Below, one piece after another: positions 1-9,015 of a stretch of 64,000 nt of DNA. The DNA is from an uncultured Bacteroidales bacterium (GTDB lineage: Bacteria > Bacteroidota > Bacteroidia > Bacteroidales > Paludibacteraceae): NCBI GenBank assembly GCA_902779705.1, contig CACZCR010000003.1, positions 412,893 through 476,892 on the forward strand, read 5' to 3'. The number at the start of each line of letters is the position of its first letter. The first letter of the stretch is position 1. The notes beneath the pieces were generated by a model. That model saw only the letters and a list, made by a program, of their open reading frames with translations, made no database searches and had not been told where the DNA came from. Made by a program: the position numbers and the translations under genes.

Positions 1-1
1 C

Positions 2-2107
2 ATTCCGGCAGGACATATGTCCAAAGCTTTCGCAATCGGAGGCCTCGCACCTATGGTCGGAGCCATATATGCCATCTTTAGAAAACACTATTGGCTCGGT
101 ATTCCTGTCCTGCTTGTCTTTGGCAGTTATGCTATCGTCATGCACCCGCAGATGACCTATTATGTCTTCCTGCTCATTGGCGTTATGTGCCTAGCCGAAC
201 TATGCACGCATATATATAATAAGGAGTGGAAAGATCTTGGCATCGCTATCGGAATCATTGCTCTCTGCCTTGGCCTCGTCTTCCTTACCAAGCTATCATG
301 GTGGGAACTCAATCAGTCTTATGTCAAAGAGACTATGCGTGGCGGTCACTCCGAGCTCACGGCTAATGACACAACCTCTACCTCCAAAGTAGGACTCGAT
401 CTTACTTACGCTACCGATTGGAGTTACGGTAAGGCAGAGACAATGACCCTTCTTATACCCAACTGGGAAGGAGGTGCCAGTGGATACAATGTCGGTAAAG
501 ATTCCCAACTTTGCCAAACCATGCGCAAGAAAGGAGTCGCTAAACGTGATGCGGAACAGTTCTGTAAACAAGTACCTACCTACCACGGCGAGAAAGCCTT
601 CACCAGCGGCGCAGTATACGTGGGAGCTGTCATATGTTTCCTCTTTATTCTGGCGCTGCTCATCGTCCCGGGACCATATAAGTGGGCGTTACTCTTTGCT
701 ACACTTATGTCTGTTTTCCTAGCATGGGGAAAAAATATGATGTGGTTGACAGAGTTCTTCTTCAACTATTTCCCGATGTACAACAAGTTCCGCGCTGTCG
801 AATCCATCCTTATCGTGGCTGAGATCACCATGCCGCTTCTTGCATTCATGGGCTTGCAGCGTATCGTAGAGGGTGGAGTAGAATGGAAAAAACTCAAGTC
901 TTCTCTTTGGATAGCAGGGGCTGTAACAGCAGGGCTGTGCCTCTTTACAGTATTCTTTGCTGGTTCATTTGATATGCATAGTTCCTATGATGAGCAGTGG
1001 ACGAGCAAAATGCCGGAGTGGCTTGTAGATGCTATCATGGATGAGCGCGTGGCGATGGTTAAAGCCGATGCTTGGCGCTCCTTGCTCTTTATCCTCATGG
1101 CTTTTGCGCTAACCTATTGGTATGCATGGAAGCAAACTAAAAATCAAAAATCTCAAATCACAAATACAATATTTTTCGCTGGCTTAGCAGTGTTAATATT
1201 GTGTGATATGGTACCGGTTGATCGCCGTTTCTTCGGTACTGAGGCTTTTGTTCCCAAACGCGAGATGGAGAGTTTCTTCAATATACAGCCCTATGAAGAG
1301 CAGATATTGCAAGATTCCACACTCTACTATCGTGTACTCAATCTAACCACCTCCACGTTCAACGATTCACGTACCAGTTATCGACTCCATTCAATCGGAG
1401 GTTACCATGCTGCTAAACTGCGACGTTATCAAGATCTCATCGAGGCACATATAGTTCCGGAGATGAACCCGCTCTATCAAACCATATTCCGCACCAACGG
1501 ATTTGCCGTCCCGGATGAGAAACTCGGAGCTGACTATCCGGTCCTCAATATGTTGAATATGCGCTATGCCGTAGTTGGACTCCAGGACGGAAGCAATCAA
1601 CCGATACGCAACCCATATGCCATGGGTAATGCCTGGTTCGTGGACAATGTGCATTTTGTCCCGACTGCTGATGACGAGAGTGCTGCGTTGAATACAATAG
1701 ATTTGCATAAGACTGCTGTGGCAGATGAGAAATTCAGAGAGGTCTTGACCTGTGATGCGAAACCGGATACTACTGATGCTATACAGTTAACGTCATATGC
1801 ACCTAACCAACTGGAATACCACTACCATGCTGCTCATAACCGTGTCGCAGTGTTCTCAGAGGTGTATTATCCGGACGGCTGGCATATCTATGTAGATGAC
1901 CAAGAGATCGCTCTCGGCCGCGTTAACTACATCCTTCGTGCGGCTGTTCTACCGGAAGGAGAGCATGCCGTTCGTATGGAATTCAAGCCAAGTGCATTGC
2001 AACTGGAAAAATGGAGTTATGCTGCAGCAATATTGATATTTATTATTGCTATCATAGGTCTTACTTGGCCTATTTGGAAGAACTACTTACCTTCAAAAAC
2101 CAAGTAG
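2..2107 (+). CDS. YfhO family integral membrane protein (5' end outside window)
   Basis: The frame is open to the left edge; the first ATG is at 17, but the residues before it (PAGH, then MSKAF) read as an internal part of the family, so the N-terminus is missing. About 700 residues are visible: several hydrophobic helices in the first 400 residues, a long polar region (about 420-600), then a C-terminal module with the typical YfhO pattern (YYPDGWHIYVDD, one last helix, short basic tail). YfhO proteins are polytopic membrane proteins linked to glycosylation of cell-surface polymers in Firmicutes; the role in Bacteroidetes is unknown. A linker near residue 375 contains NQKSQITN, encoded by short AT-rich repeat words that also occur in the nfnAB gene. 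The 3' end overlaps the convergent glycosyltransferase gene by 15 bp. Confidence 0.8.
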   Translation: MPAGHMSKAFAIGGLAPMVGAIYAIFRKHYWLGIPVLLVFGSYAIVMHPQMTYYVFLLIGVMCLAELCTHIYNKEWKDLGIAIGIIALCLGLVFLTKLSWWELNQSYVKETMRGGHSELTANDTTSTSKVGLDLTYATDWSYGKAETMTLLIPNWEGGASGYNVGKDSQLCQTMRKKGVAKRDAEQFCKQVPTYHGEKAFTSGAVYVGAVICFLFILALLIVPGPYKWALLFATLMSVFLAWGKNMMWLTEFFFNYFPMYNKFRAVESILIVAEITMPLLAFMGLQRIVEGGVEWKKLKSSLWIAGAVTAGLCLFTVFFAGSFDMHSSYDEQWTSKMPEWLVDAIMDERVAMVKADAWRSLLFILMAFALTYWYAWKQTKNQKSQITNTIFFAGLAVLILCDMVPVDRRFFGTEAFVPKREMESFFNIQPYEEQILQDSTLYYRVLNLTTSTFNDSRTSYRLHSIGGYHAAKLRRYQDLIEAHIVPEMNPLYQTIFRTNGFAVPDEKLGADYPVLNMLNMRYAVVGLQDGSNQPIRNPYAMGNAWFVDNVHFVPTADDESAALNTIDLHKTAVADEKFREVLTCDAKPDTTDAIQLTSYAPNQLEYHYHAAHNRVAVFSEVYYPDGWHIYVDDQEIALGRVNYILRAAVLPEGEHAVRMEFKPSALQLEKWSYAAAILIFIIAIIGLTWPIWKNYLPSKTK

Positions 2108-2995
2108 ACCGCCTGTCACATTGTGACGGAATTGTACCAGTTTCCATCCTCTCATAGGGTGGAAACTGATTGTATAGATGCATAGCAGTACGAGTGTTCC
2201 ACACCATTTGACACCTTCAGAGCACAGGCGTTTTATATATTTCCCATTGCTGATAGCTAAGGTTCGTTGACGCTCGCTAATGCCTATCTGCGTTGTCAGA
2301 CGATTGAAATAATCCGGTTCTAATTTGGCTTGCGGAATAATGTGGTGTAGAATAGGAGTCGGTAAATAAAGCACCTGCATTCCGAGTGAATGCATCTTAT
2401 CAAAAATATCCTTCTCCTCCGATCCCATCAGGTTACCACCTTTGCGCCCCAATGCGGTATTGAACAATCCTACCTTGTCAAATACTTCCTTCCTATACGC
2501 CGCATTCCCGCCTCCGGGATAACGCCCTTTGGGGTACTCACGCACCTTGTCGCCGTAGTTCATCCATGCCGTTAACAATGCTTTCGTATACGGTGTCATC
2601 CAAGAGGGCTCTTTAGTCTCATATAACGGCTCTATCGGACCGCCACACGCCATCGTCTCAGGATGTGCCTCAAACCACTCTGCATACGTGCGCAGATAGT
2701 CGGTATCTACCAAAGCATCGTCGTCAATATACACGATCACATCTCCCTTCGCCTCTTTAATACCCTTGTTCCGCGCAGCCGAAAGACCTTGCTCAGGCTC
2801 CAATACATATCGAAACTGCACATCCTTATGTGCCTTTGCAAAAACCTCGCAAATCTCGCGCGTGTTATCCGTGCTGTTATTATCCACCAGCACGATCTCA
2901 TACGCGCTCTTCGCTAAGTCATTCTTAGCGACACTCTCCAGCAATCCACCGATATACTTTGCGCGGTTATATGTACAAATTATAGCTGTTAGCAT
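2093..2995 (-). CDS. Glycosyltransferase family 2
   Basis: 300 residues with a GT-A fold. The N-terminus IICTYNRAKYI binds the nucleotide, the D-N-N-S-T-D motif follows near residue 38, and the acidic metal-binding motif (IDDDA) is at about 90-94. Downstream GGGNAAYRKEVF and the later E-K-D are typical of GT2 acceptor-side motifs. A hydrophobic stretch near residues 260-280 could anchor it to the inner membrane. It is last in a four-gene minus-strand operon and overlaps the upstream phosphotransferase-like gene by 7 bp, so the two are probably translationally coupled. It likely adds a sugar to a surface polysaccharide or LPS; donor and acceptor cannot be read from sequence. Confidence 0.88.
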   Translation of the reverse strand: MLTAIICTYNRAKYIGGLLESVAKNDLAKSAYEIVLVDNNSTDNTREICEVFAKAHKDVQFRYVLEPEQGLSAARNKGIKEAKGDVIVYIDDDALVDTDYLRTYAEWFEAHPETMACGGPIEPLYETKEPSWMTPYTKALLTAWMNYGDKVREYPKGRYPGGGNAAYRKEVFDKVGLFNTALGRKGGNLMGSEEKDIFDKMHSLGMQVLYLPTPILHHIIPQAKLEPDYFNRLTTQIGISERQRTLAISNGKYIKRLCSEGVKWCGTLVLLCIYTISFHPMRGWKLVQFRHNVTGGLLGF

Positions 2996-4173
2996 ACTTT
3001 ATTCAATATCTCTTTACTTGAATCCATCTTTATCGTATCGCCCCAGAACCTATCTATAATCCGGTTTCTTTCTTTTTCGGGAGAAGAATAGTCACAGTCT
3101 TTGATACTTCTGAGCAGTTCCTCAAACGTTGTAATCTTCTTTCCCACCACGTTCTCATCGAAAGGATGGTGGAAATCTCGTTCACGGACATAGTCTTCAT
3201 AATCATACAAGAATAAGATGACATCTTTATTCGACATCAACAAATAATCATATAGAATCGAAGAATAATCTGTAATTAATACATCTGTAAACGGAAGAAT
3301 ACCATATACATCCGTAGTCCTATTAACTAATACGATATTAGAATAACCCTTTATATTATCTGTTAACGTATTTGGATGCGGTTTTAAAAGCAAAAGTGCA
3401 TTTTGTTTTATCATCTCTGTGTTCAGTACATCTAAATCAAATTGTTGTACAAAAACATTCAATTGACTATCGCGCCAAGTAGGCATATAAATGAACACTT
3501 TTTCATATTGCTCCATTTTATGGATAAGTTCCAACGTTTCTTTGGGCTCATATTTCTCTACAAACGCTTTTACATGCTCTTTCGACCATGTTAGAATCTG
3601 ATTTCGTGGATATCCCAACTCTAAACAACACTCGCGAGATACTCTAAACATTCTTTGGAACACAGCGGACTGCATAGGAGATGTTGTTAACACGTATTCC
3701 GGACGACGAAATGATTCTGGGTGATAGAACCGTTCCTTGAAAGTTCGCTTGACATATCTATCTGCCAAAGGACCGGACTTTATATCAAATTCTGCGCGTT
3801 TCAAGCCAATGCCATGCCATAAATTTATCACAATTGCATTACCGGATAGACAATACATGATATCCGACGTGTATGAATTGATAAACCAATATTTGGCACG
3901 TAGCGCTTTCCATGCTCCGACAGGTGATAGCACCCAGTAAGCCGGCAAACCAAGCGAACGAACATGTTTTATCGTCTGACGATTAACCGATAGCCAACAT
4001 ATATCCAAATCTACACAATGCTCTGCTGCATAGATAAACAGATATTTGCTATTATCGCCAAAACCTCCGCGATAACTACCAAATGCCAAACGCCTCTTAC
4101 TTCTCGGCACTAAAAACGAGAAGGGATAAATCATGTAGCAAATAATATAAGCAAGCGTTTTCAAAAATTGCAT
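2989..4173 (-). CDS. CDP-glycerol/CDP-ribitol phosphotransferase-like protein (TagF/TarL fold)
   Basis: 394 residues, GT-B-like. Family marks include NLWHGIGLKR near residue 117, a central GYPRN, the YMPTWRDS segment near 223, KPHPN near 262 and the C-terminal TDYSSILYDYLLM with its conserved Asp-Tyr-Ser-Ser. In Gram-positives these enzymes transfer glycerol-phosphate or ribitol-phosphate from the CDP form to teichoic acid chains; Gram-negative homologues build capsule or O-antigen polyol phosphates. The N-terminus is hydrophobic and basic, suggesting membrane association. It follows the epimerase gene by 6 bp. With an IspD/TarI-like cytidylyltransferase two genes upstream, a polyol-phosphate-containing surface polymer is the simplest reading. 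Confidence 0.82.
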   Translation of the reverse strand: MQFLKTLAYIICYMIYPFSFLVPRSKRRLAFGSYRGGFGDNSKYLFIYAAEHCVDLDICWLSVNRQTIKHVRSLGLPAYWVLSPVGAWKALRAKYWFINSYTSDIMYCLSGNAIVINLWHGIGLKRAEFDIKSGPLADRYVKRTFKERFYHPESFRRPEYVLTTSPMQSAVFQRMFRVSRECCLELGYPRNQILTWSKEHVKAFVEKYEPKETLELIHKMEQYEKVFIYMPTWRDSQLNVFVQQFDLDVLNTEMIKQNALLLLKPHPNTLTDNIKGYSNIVLVNRTTDVYGILPFTDVLITDYSSILYDYLLMSNKDVILFLYDYEDYVRERDFHHPFDENVVGKKITTFEELLRSIKDCDYSSPEKERNRIIDRFWGDTIKMDSSKEILNKVC

Positions 4174-4179
4174 TGTTTC

Positions 4180-5226
4180 TTATAGCTTCTCAAAATACTC
4201 CATCATCCGTTGGATAATATCATGGAGATTGTATTGCGGCTTCCAACCCAAAGCTTCCAATTTTGCAGTTGAAAGATTTAGTTTGGAGGAAGGCGCATAG
4301 CCCATATTTTCATTAATATCTATCACTACTTTAATCGATGGAGCAAAATAATCTCGTATGAATTCAGCAAAAGCTCGTACAGACATGTAAGTCTCAGAAT
4401 TTGCCACATTATATGCTTCCCCGTCTTTCCCTTTCAATATAATGTATAACAAAGCCGTAATACAATCAAACGTATAGCAAGAAGGACGCGCGGATTCACC
4501 GGTAGAGTGCAATACGATATTCTGCTTTAAAGCAGCTAAACGAGCAAACTGACTAATCATTCGATTATCATTATCATCAACACCTACTCCGGTCGTTTGA
4601 GCCAACCGTGCAATCTTGACAGGTACTGCGTATTCTTTTGCATATAAATGGCATAAATTCTCAGCCGCGCGTTTTGCCATAGGATACGAACTACGCACAC
4701 TTTGTATATCCAAATATCCTTGCATATCTTCGGTGATAATACATTCTAATCCGCTACCATAAACTTCCATTGATGATAAAAAAACAAATCCCAATACCTT
4801 GTGCGCGCGAGCATATCGTAGCAATTTATCCGTTATTCCGTATATAGCATTGGCGGTTTCCACAGGATGGGTAACCATAAAATTGCTGGCAGTAGGAGCT
4901 GCAAAATGGAATATATAATCAACTTCTCCTATCGTATCATAGTCATAAGTTTCCAAATCACATTCGATAGCATCTATATTATCATATCCATCCTCGAAAA
5001 TAGCTTTCAATTTTGCTACGTTGCGAACGGGTGCTATGATTCGGATATTTTCATCAAGAGCCAGAAGGCAATGGATAAGTGTAGATCCTATCAAGCCGGT
5101 TGCACCCGTTACGAGTACTTTCTTCCCGTGCAGCTCGTGTCTAAATGGAAACGAAGCAACAAATTGTTCTATATCTTTCGATAATACGCTATTCATATTA
5201 GATACCGAAGACTTGTTGATTTTCAT
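4180..5226 (-). CDS. NAD-dependent epimerase/dehydratase (extended SDR)
   Basis: 348 residues with a Rossmann dinucleotide site (VTGATGLIGS, about residues 39-48) and a YPMAK catalytic Tyr-x-x-x-Lys preceded by the usual Ser (LSSMEVYG). Such enzymes act on nucleotide sugars, for example as 4-epimerase, 4,6-dehydratase or reductase. The annotated ATG overlaps the upstream cytidylyltransferase by 29 bp; an in-frame ATG at 5196 would remove the overlap and loses only ten poorly conserved residues, so either start is possible. In related capsule clusters a cytidylyltransferase is paired with a reductase, so reduction of a sugar or ketose phosphate is a possible alternative activity. Confidence 0.82.
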   Translation of the reverse strand: MKINKSSVSNMNSVLSKDIEQFVASFPFRHELHGKKVLVTGATGLIGSTLIHCLLALDENIRIIAPVRNVAKLKAIFEDGYDNIDAIECDLETYDYDTIGEVDYIFHFAAPTASNFMVTHPVETANAIYGITDKLLRYARAHKVLGFVFLSSMEVYGSGLECIITEDMQGYLDIQSVRSSYPMAKRAAENLCHLYAKEYAVPVKIARLAQTTGVGVDDNDNRMISQFARLAALKQNIVLHSTGESARPSCYTFDCITALLYIILKGKDGEAYNVANSETYMSVRAFAEFIRDYFAPSIKVVIDINENMGYAPSSKLNLSTAKLEALGWKPQYNLHDIIQRMMEYFEKL

Positions 5227-5920
5227 GTAACTGAACCATGGCTCGGAAAATATAAAAGTCTGTAGGGGTGGTAATTTTAATATTTTCCATTGGCCCCGTT
5301 ATTGTATGCAGTTTATGACCATAATGACTCATCATGGTACATGAATCTATATAATTATGCTCTCCTTCCTTTCTTGCCTGTTCATGAGCTGTTAGAATGT
5401 CACGCAAAATGAAACTCTGAGGAGCACGAGCAATCAACGAATTTTTACGCGTCGGTATCTCCAAACTGTCATCTTCTTGTTTTACAATAAAAGTTTCTGT
5501 AGAAGGAATACAAGTAATACAATTACCAAATTTGGCAACAGTTTCAATATTATCAGTTATGGTTTGTTCTGTTATGAGAGGACGTACGCCGTCATGAATA
5601 AGCACGATACTATCTTCGCCGAACATTTTTTTTGCACACGCCAATCCGTTAAAAATACTATCTTGACCGGTTTCTCCTCCTGGAACAATAGCCTCCACCT
5701 TTGTTATATGGAATTTCTCCAATTGGCCTTGCAAGAATGGAATCCACGATTCCAAGCAAGCCACAATTATTCCATCTATCTGGGGATGATTCTCAAATAG
5801 TTCCAATGTGTAAATAATCACAGGCTTACCGTTTAGTTCTATGAATTGTTTCGGGCGCGAAACGGTATTCATTCTGACACCTGTTCCTCCCGCAAATATT
5901 ACTGCAATATTTTTCCTCAT
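5198..5920 (-). CDS. IspD/TarI-like sugar (polyol) phosphate cytidylyltransferase
   Basis: 240 residues. The N-terminal signature FAGGTGVRM (residues 9-17) followed by PKQF (23-26) is the CTP-binding loop of the IspD/TarI family; V-L-I-H-D-G-V-R-P is the conserved mid-protein motif. The family makes CDP-methylerythritol (IspD) or CDP-ribitol (TarI). The G-G-T-G loop and the operon partners (epimerase/reductase, CDP-polyol phosphotransferase-like, GT2) favour the polyol role; a housekeeping IspD elsewhere in the genome would settle it. First gene of the operon. The 310 bp upstream hold a hairpin-rich repeat element rather than a recognisable TTTG/TAnnTTTG promoter. Confidence 0.8.
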   Translation of the reverse strand: MRKNIAVIFAGGTGVRMNTVSRPKQFIELNGKPVIIYTLELFENHPQIDGIIVACLESWIPFLQGQLEKFHITKVEAIVPGGETGQDSIFNGLACAKKMFGEDSIVLIHDGVRPLITEQTITDNIETVAKFGNCITCIPSTETFIVKQEDDSLEIPTRKNSLIARAPQSFILRDILTAHEQARKEGEHNYIDSCTMMSHYGHKLHTITGPMENIKITTPTDFYIFRAMVQLHENQQVFGI

Positions 5921-6230
5921 ATCTCCTTATTATATTTCTTTCTAAAAATTTGCTCTGCACTTTTTGCACTTTTTGCACTTTCACCCCCTATAGTGCAGAT
6001 AGTGCAAATAGTGCAATGTCATTTTTTTTGCATGAGATTCTTGAGACTCTTGAGACACTTTCATCTCCAACTGTCTCAACTATCTCAACTGTCTCATGCG
6101 ATTTTTTTCTTTCTTTTTTGGACAGTTTGGAGCATCTTTTGACTGTAGAAAACGTTCGCAGAACGTTCCAAACGTTAGTTATTCCTTAGATATTCGTTAA
6201 ATATTCCTTAGTTATTACCCTTATTGTCCC
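5921..6230. repeat. Gene-free stretch: dispersed hairpin-rich element, copy 1
   Basis: No ORF of note on either strand. Read on the minus strand (toward the cytidylyltransferase start) it holds three AACGTT words (6171, 6162, 6151; spacing 9 and 11), a GACTGTAG/AGTCAAAA-like stretch, a 70-nt inverted array of GAGAC/GTCTC words at 6030-6099, and a 60-nt inverted array of TTGCACT/AGTGCA words at 5956-6016. Word period in each arm is 9 nt. The same order of AACGTT triplet and GTGCA array, with identical 9/11 spacing, occurs at 58391-58592. Copy 1 ends about 25 bp before a start codon, as copy 2 does. Confidence 0.85.
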
Positions 6231-6728
6231 CTATTCTCGTCCTTCTAAAATCATATCCGTCACTTCACGAATCGCTCCCTGACCACCCGGCGTCTTCAGC
6301 ACATGTATCCCCTTGATCGCCCGTACTTCCGGCCTCGCATTGGGAGGACAACACGGAAAACCTACTGCGCTCAGCACATCAATGTCATTTATATCATCGC
6401 CTACATAGCATACTTCTTTCAAGGTAATGCCTAACTTGTCGCAGACGCGTTGTGCCGCGCCTAACTTCGTTAAGCTTCCCTGTCGATTCTTACTTCCTAC
6501 ACCCAGATATAGAAAATCCAACTTCAACTTCTCTGCACGCGCTTTCACTATCGGAGACTGCTCTGAAGTCAAAATACCGCAAGGAATACCTGCCTGACGC
6601 AGCAACACCATTCCCATACCGTCATACACGCAAAAACGCTTCATTACATCGCCCTCTGCGCTATAATACATCCCGCCGTCTGTCAGACAGCCGTCTACAT
6701 CAGTCAAAAAAACCTTTACTCCCTTCAT
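6231..6728 (-). CDS. kdsC: 3-deoxy-D-manno-octulosonate 8-phosphate phosphatase (HAD, KdsC)
   Basis: 165 residues from the ATG at 6728. A longer frame to 6818 exists, but it would overlap the upstream isomerase gene and the family starts at MKGVKVFLTDVDG. The HAD nucleophile motif is D10-x-D12-G-C-L-T-D; motif II is LTSEQS, and the metal site is YVGDDINDIDVL. This matches the small, cap-less, tetrameric KdsC phosphatases that convert KDO-8-phosphate to KDO in the cytosol. It starts 13 bp after kdsD, so the two steps are co-expressed. A 2-keto-3-deoxynonulosonic acid phosphatase is the main alternative, less likely beside kdsD. Confidence 0.88.
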   Translation of the reverse strand: MKGVKVFLTDVDGCLTDGGMYYSAEGDVMKRFCVYDGMGMVLLRQAGIPCGILTSEQSPIVKARAEKLKLDFLYLGVGSKNRQGSLTKLGAAQRVCDKLGITLKEVCYVGDDINDIDVLSAVGFPCCPPNARPEVRAIKGIHVLKTPGGQGAIREVTDMILEGRE

Positions 6729-6741
6729 CGTTTGCTCGTTT

Positions 6742-7719
6742 TTAATGATAAAACCGCGTTCCGGGCAAGCATGAGAACGAATCGATAATACCACAAACTT
6801 TATCGTCATCCACAACAACCAGTGTGTGAATCGAGTAATGGTTCATCATCTCTCCGGCCTCTACAATCTTGGCACTCTTACTTATAATCTTTGGCTGTCT
6901 CGACATGATATCACTAACTGGCGACGCGAAGAACTCTTGTCCCAGTCGCTGCATCGCCCGACGAATATCGCCATCTGTGATTATACCTACCAGCCTCTCG
7001 TTTTCTAATACCAATCCTACACCTAATTTGCCATTTGTCACTATCTCAATAGCATCGCCCAACTTGGTGTATGGCGTAACAAACGGCAAATCCTCCGTAA
7101 ACATAACTTCCTCTACTCTTCTCAACAACTTCCTTCCCAAATCTCCCCCTGGATGCAACAGGGCGAAGTCTGTTGGCTGGAATTGTTTGGCTTCCATCAA
7201 CGCACATGCCAATGCATCACCCATAGCTAAAGTAGCCGTCGTGGATGAGGTAGGCACCAGCCCTAGAGGGTCTGCCTCTCCTGATACCGCTATGCTGATA
7301 TGTATATCAGAACATTTTGCCAACAGCGATCCCGAACTGCCCGACATACCTATAATGCGAATCTTTTTCGCCTGGACAATAGGTAGAAAGCGTAGCAACT
7401 CTTCCGTAGCACCCGAATAGGAAATAGCAAGAACAATATCTTCTTCAGACAGCATCCCTAAATCGCCGTGATAGGCATCCAGCGGATTCAAAAAGAAGGC
7501 TGGAGTTCCTGTGCTGGCCAACGTGGCAGCTATCTTCGAACCAATATGCCCGGATTTGCCTACGCCGGTCACAACCACCTTGCCGGCACATTCTTTAATC
7601 ATCTGCACAGCCTGTACAAAATCTTCTCCAATCTGGTCTCTAAGACCGGATATAGACTGCGCTTCGGCTTCCAGACATGCTACGGCTTGATCGATTATTT
7701 TTTGTTCTTGCTCATTCAT
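6742..7719 (-). CDS. kdsD: D-arabinose 5-phosphate isomerase (KpsF/GutQ/KdsD)
   Basis: 325 residues: an N-terminal SIS domain (about 35-170; VTGVGKSGHIGSK, STGTPAFFLNPLDAYHGDLG, AISYSGATEE, PTSSTTATLAMGDALA) and two C-terminal CBS domains (about 205-320; GIITDGDIRR in the first). The enzyme turns ribulose-5-phosphate into arabinose-5-phosphate, the first committed step of KDO synthesis for LPS. The tail after the last CBS strand (GIIDSFSCLPG and five more residues) is atypical. It runs up to kdsC, so a small C-terminal change is possible, but no frameshift is evident. Confidence 0.9.
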   Translation of the reverse strand: MNEQEQKIIDQAVACLEAEAQSISGLRDQIGEDFVQAVQMIKECAGKVVVTGVGKSGHIGSKIAATLASTGTPAFFLNPLDAYHGDLGMLSEEDIVLAISYSGATEELLRFLPIVQAKKIRIIGMSGSSGSLLAKCSDIHISIAVSGEADPLGLVPTSSTTATLAMGDALACALMEAKQFQPTDFALLHPGGDLGRKLLRRVEEVMFTEDLPFVTPYTKLGDAIEIVTNGKLGVGLVLENERLVGIITDGDIRRAMQRLGQEFFASPVSDIMSRQPKIISKSAKIVEAGEMMNHYSIHTLVVVDDDKVCGIIDSFSCLPGTRFYH

Positions 7720-7790
7720 GTCGTCTTATTTTATAATTTATCCACGGCGCACAATCAGCACACCGTGGATAAGTACAACTCGTAGATCCT

Positions 7791-8411
7791 TTATACTACA
7801 CCGCTAAAGCCCATAAATGCCATAGCCAACAGACCTGCTGTCAACAATGCAATAGGCGTTCCTTTCATTGCCTCTGGCACCTTGGCTAATGCCAATTGCT
7901 CACGGATACCGGCGAACAAAATCAACGCCAGCGCAAAACCAATAGCTGTGGCAAATGCGTACAGCGTACCGGTCAGCAAGTTAGGAATCAACACACCGCC
8001 ACCCGGCAACTTCTGCATCAATTGAGCAGGATCGGCTACGATAATAGCTACACCCAAAATACAGCAGTTTGTTGTGATCAACGGCAAGAATACACCTAGT
8101 GCCTGATACAGAGAAGGACTCACTTTCTTCAAGATGATCTCAATCATCTGCACCAAAGCTGCAATCACCAAGATAAACAAGATAGTCTGCAGAAACTCTA
8201 CATGCCAAAGAATCAACAGCTTTTGCAGCAAATAGGTAACTACTGTAGCCAACACCAACACAAACGTTACTGCGGCACTCATACCCAGAGCGGTGTCTAT
8301 CTTCTTACTTACGCCAAGAAATGGACAAATACCCAAGAATTGGCTCAATACGATATTGTTCACAAATATCGCTGCGATAAATATCAAGAAATATTCCATA
8401 ATATTATTCAA
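7791..8411 (-). CDS. rnfA: Rnf electron transport complex subunit A
   Basis: 206 residues, almost entirely hydrophobic with about six membrane helices. The motifs NNIVLSQFLGICPFLGVSK and NCCILGVAI are hallmarks of RnfA/NqrE; the Cys-containing half-helices coordinate an intramembrane [2Fe-2S] in solved complexes. Last gene of the rseC-rnfBCDGEA cluster, 16 bp after rnfE. The Rnf complex couples ferredoxin oxidation to NAD+ reduction and pumps Na+ or H+ across the inner membrane. Confidence 0.93.
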   Translation of the reverse strand: MNNIMEYFLIFIAAIFVNNIVLSQFLGICPFLGVSKKIDTALGMSAAVTFVLVLATVVTYLLQKLLILWHVEFLQTILFILVIAALVQMIEIILKKVSPSLYQALGVFLPLITTNCCILGVAIIVADPAQLMQKLPGGGVLIPNLLTGTLYAFATAIGFALALILFAGIREQLALAKVPEAMKGTPIALLTAGLLAMAFMGFSGVV

Positions 8412-8427
8412 TTTAGAGTTTTACCAT

Positions 8428-9015
8428 TTACTTCTTGACGATCTTATTCATTACCGCCATCAAGTATGCAAGACAAATAAACGCACCCGGAGCGAGTACG
8501 AAAATCAGAGATGCATAATGGTCGCTATATACACTCAAGCCGAAGATGGCTCCGGTGCCCAATAGCTCGCGGATTGCGCCAATCACAGTCAGAGACAAGG
8601 TAAAGCCCAATCCCATTCCTATACCATCCAGAGCACTCAAGCCTACGCTATTCTTGGCAGCGAAAGCCTCTGCGCGACCTAATACGATACAGTTAACTAC
8701 AATCAGCGGAATAAACAATCCTAATACATCATAGATAGCTGGCAAGTAAGCTTGCATCAACAACTGAACCAGCGTCACAAACGTCGCGATCACTACAATA
8801 AATGCTGGGATACGTACTTTGTCAGGGATCAAGTTCTTTAATAGTGAAATCACCACATTCGAGCAAACCAGCACGAACAAAGTGGCAAGACCCATCGACA
8901 TACCGTTGATGGCGCTTGTGGTTGTGGCCAAAGTAGGACACATACCCAAAACCAAGGCAAATGTAGGATTCTCCTTGAGAATGCCATTGGTCAATGTTTT
9001 CATTCCGTTACTCAT
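8428..9015 (-). CDS. rnfE: Rnf electron transport complex subunit E
   Basis: 195 residues, six predicted membrane helices, with N-terminal GILKENPTFALVLGMCPTLA and mid-protein PLIVVNCIVLGRAEAFA, both diagnostic of RnfE/NqrD. It pairs with RnfA as an inverted-topology partner in the membrane core. The start overlaps the 3' end of rnfG by 8 bp. No anomaly seen. Confidence 0.93.
   Translation of the reverse strand: MSNGMKTLTNGILKENPTFALVLGMCPTLATTTSAINGMSMGLATLFVLVCSNVVISLLKNLIPDKVRIPAFIVVIATFVTLVQLLMQAYLPAIYDVLGLFIPLIVVNCIVLGRAEAFAAKNSVGLSALDGIGMGLGFTLSLTVIGAIRELLGTGAIFGLSVYSDHYASLIFVLAPGAFICLAYLMAVMNKIVKK

Noticed and set aside
6729..6818. Upstream start for kdsC
   Set aside because: The extra 30 residues lie inside kdsD and are not part of the HAD fold.
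7738..7772. Inverted TTATCCACGG/CCGTGGATAA pair resembling two DnaA boxes near rnfA and kdsD
   Set aside because: Each differs from the TTATCCACA box at the end, there are only two, and no AT-rich unwinding region or dnaA/dnaN gene lies nearby. A transcript hairpin between two operons is more likely.
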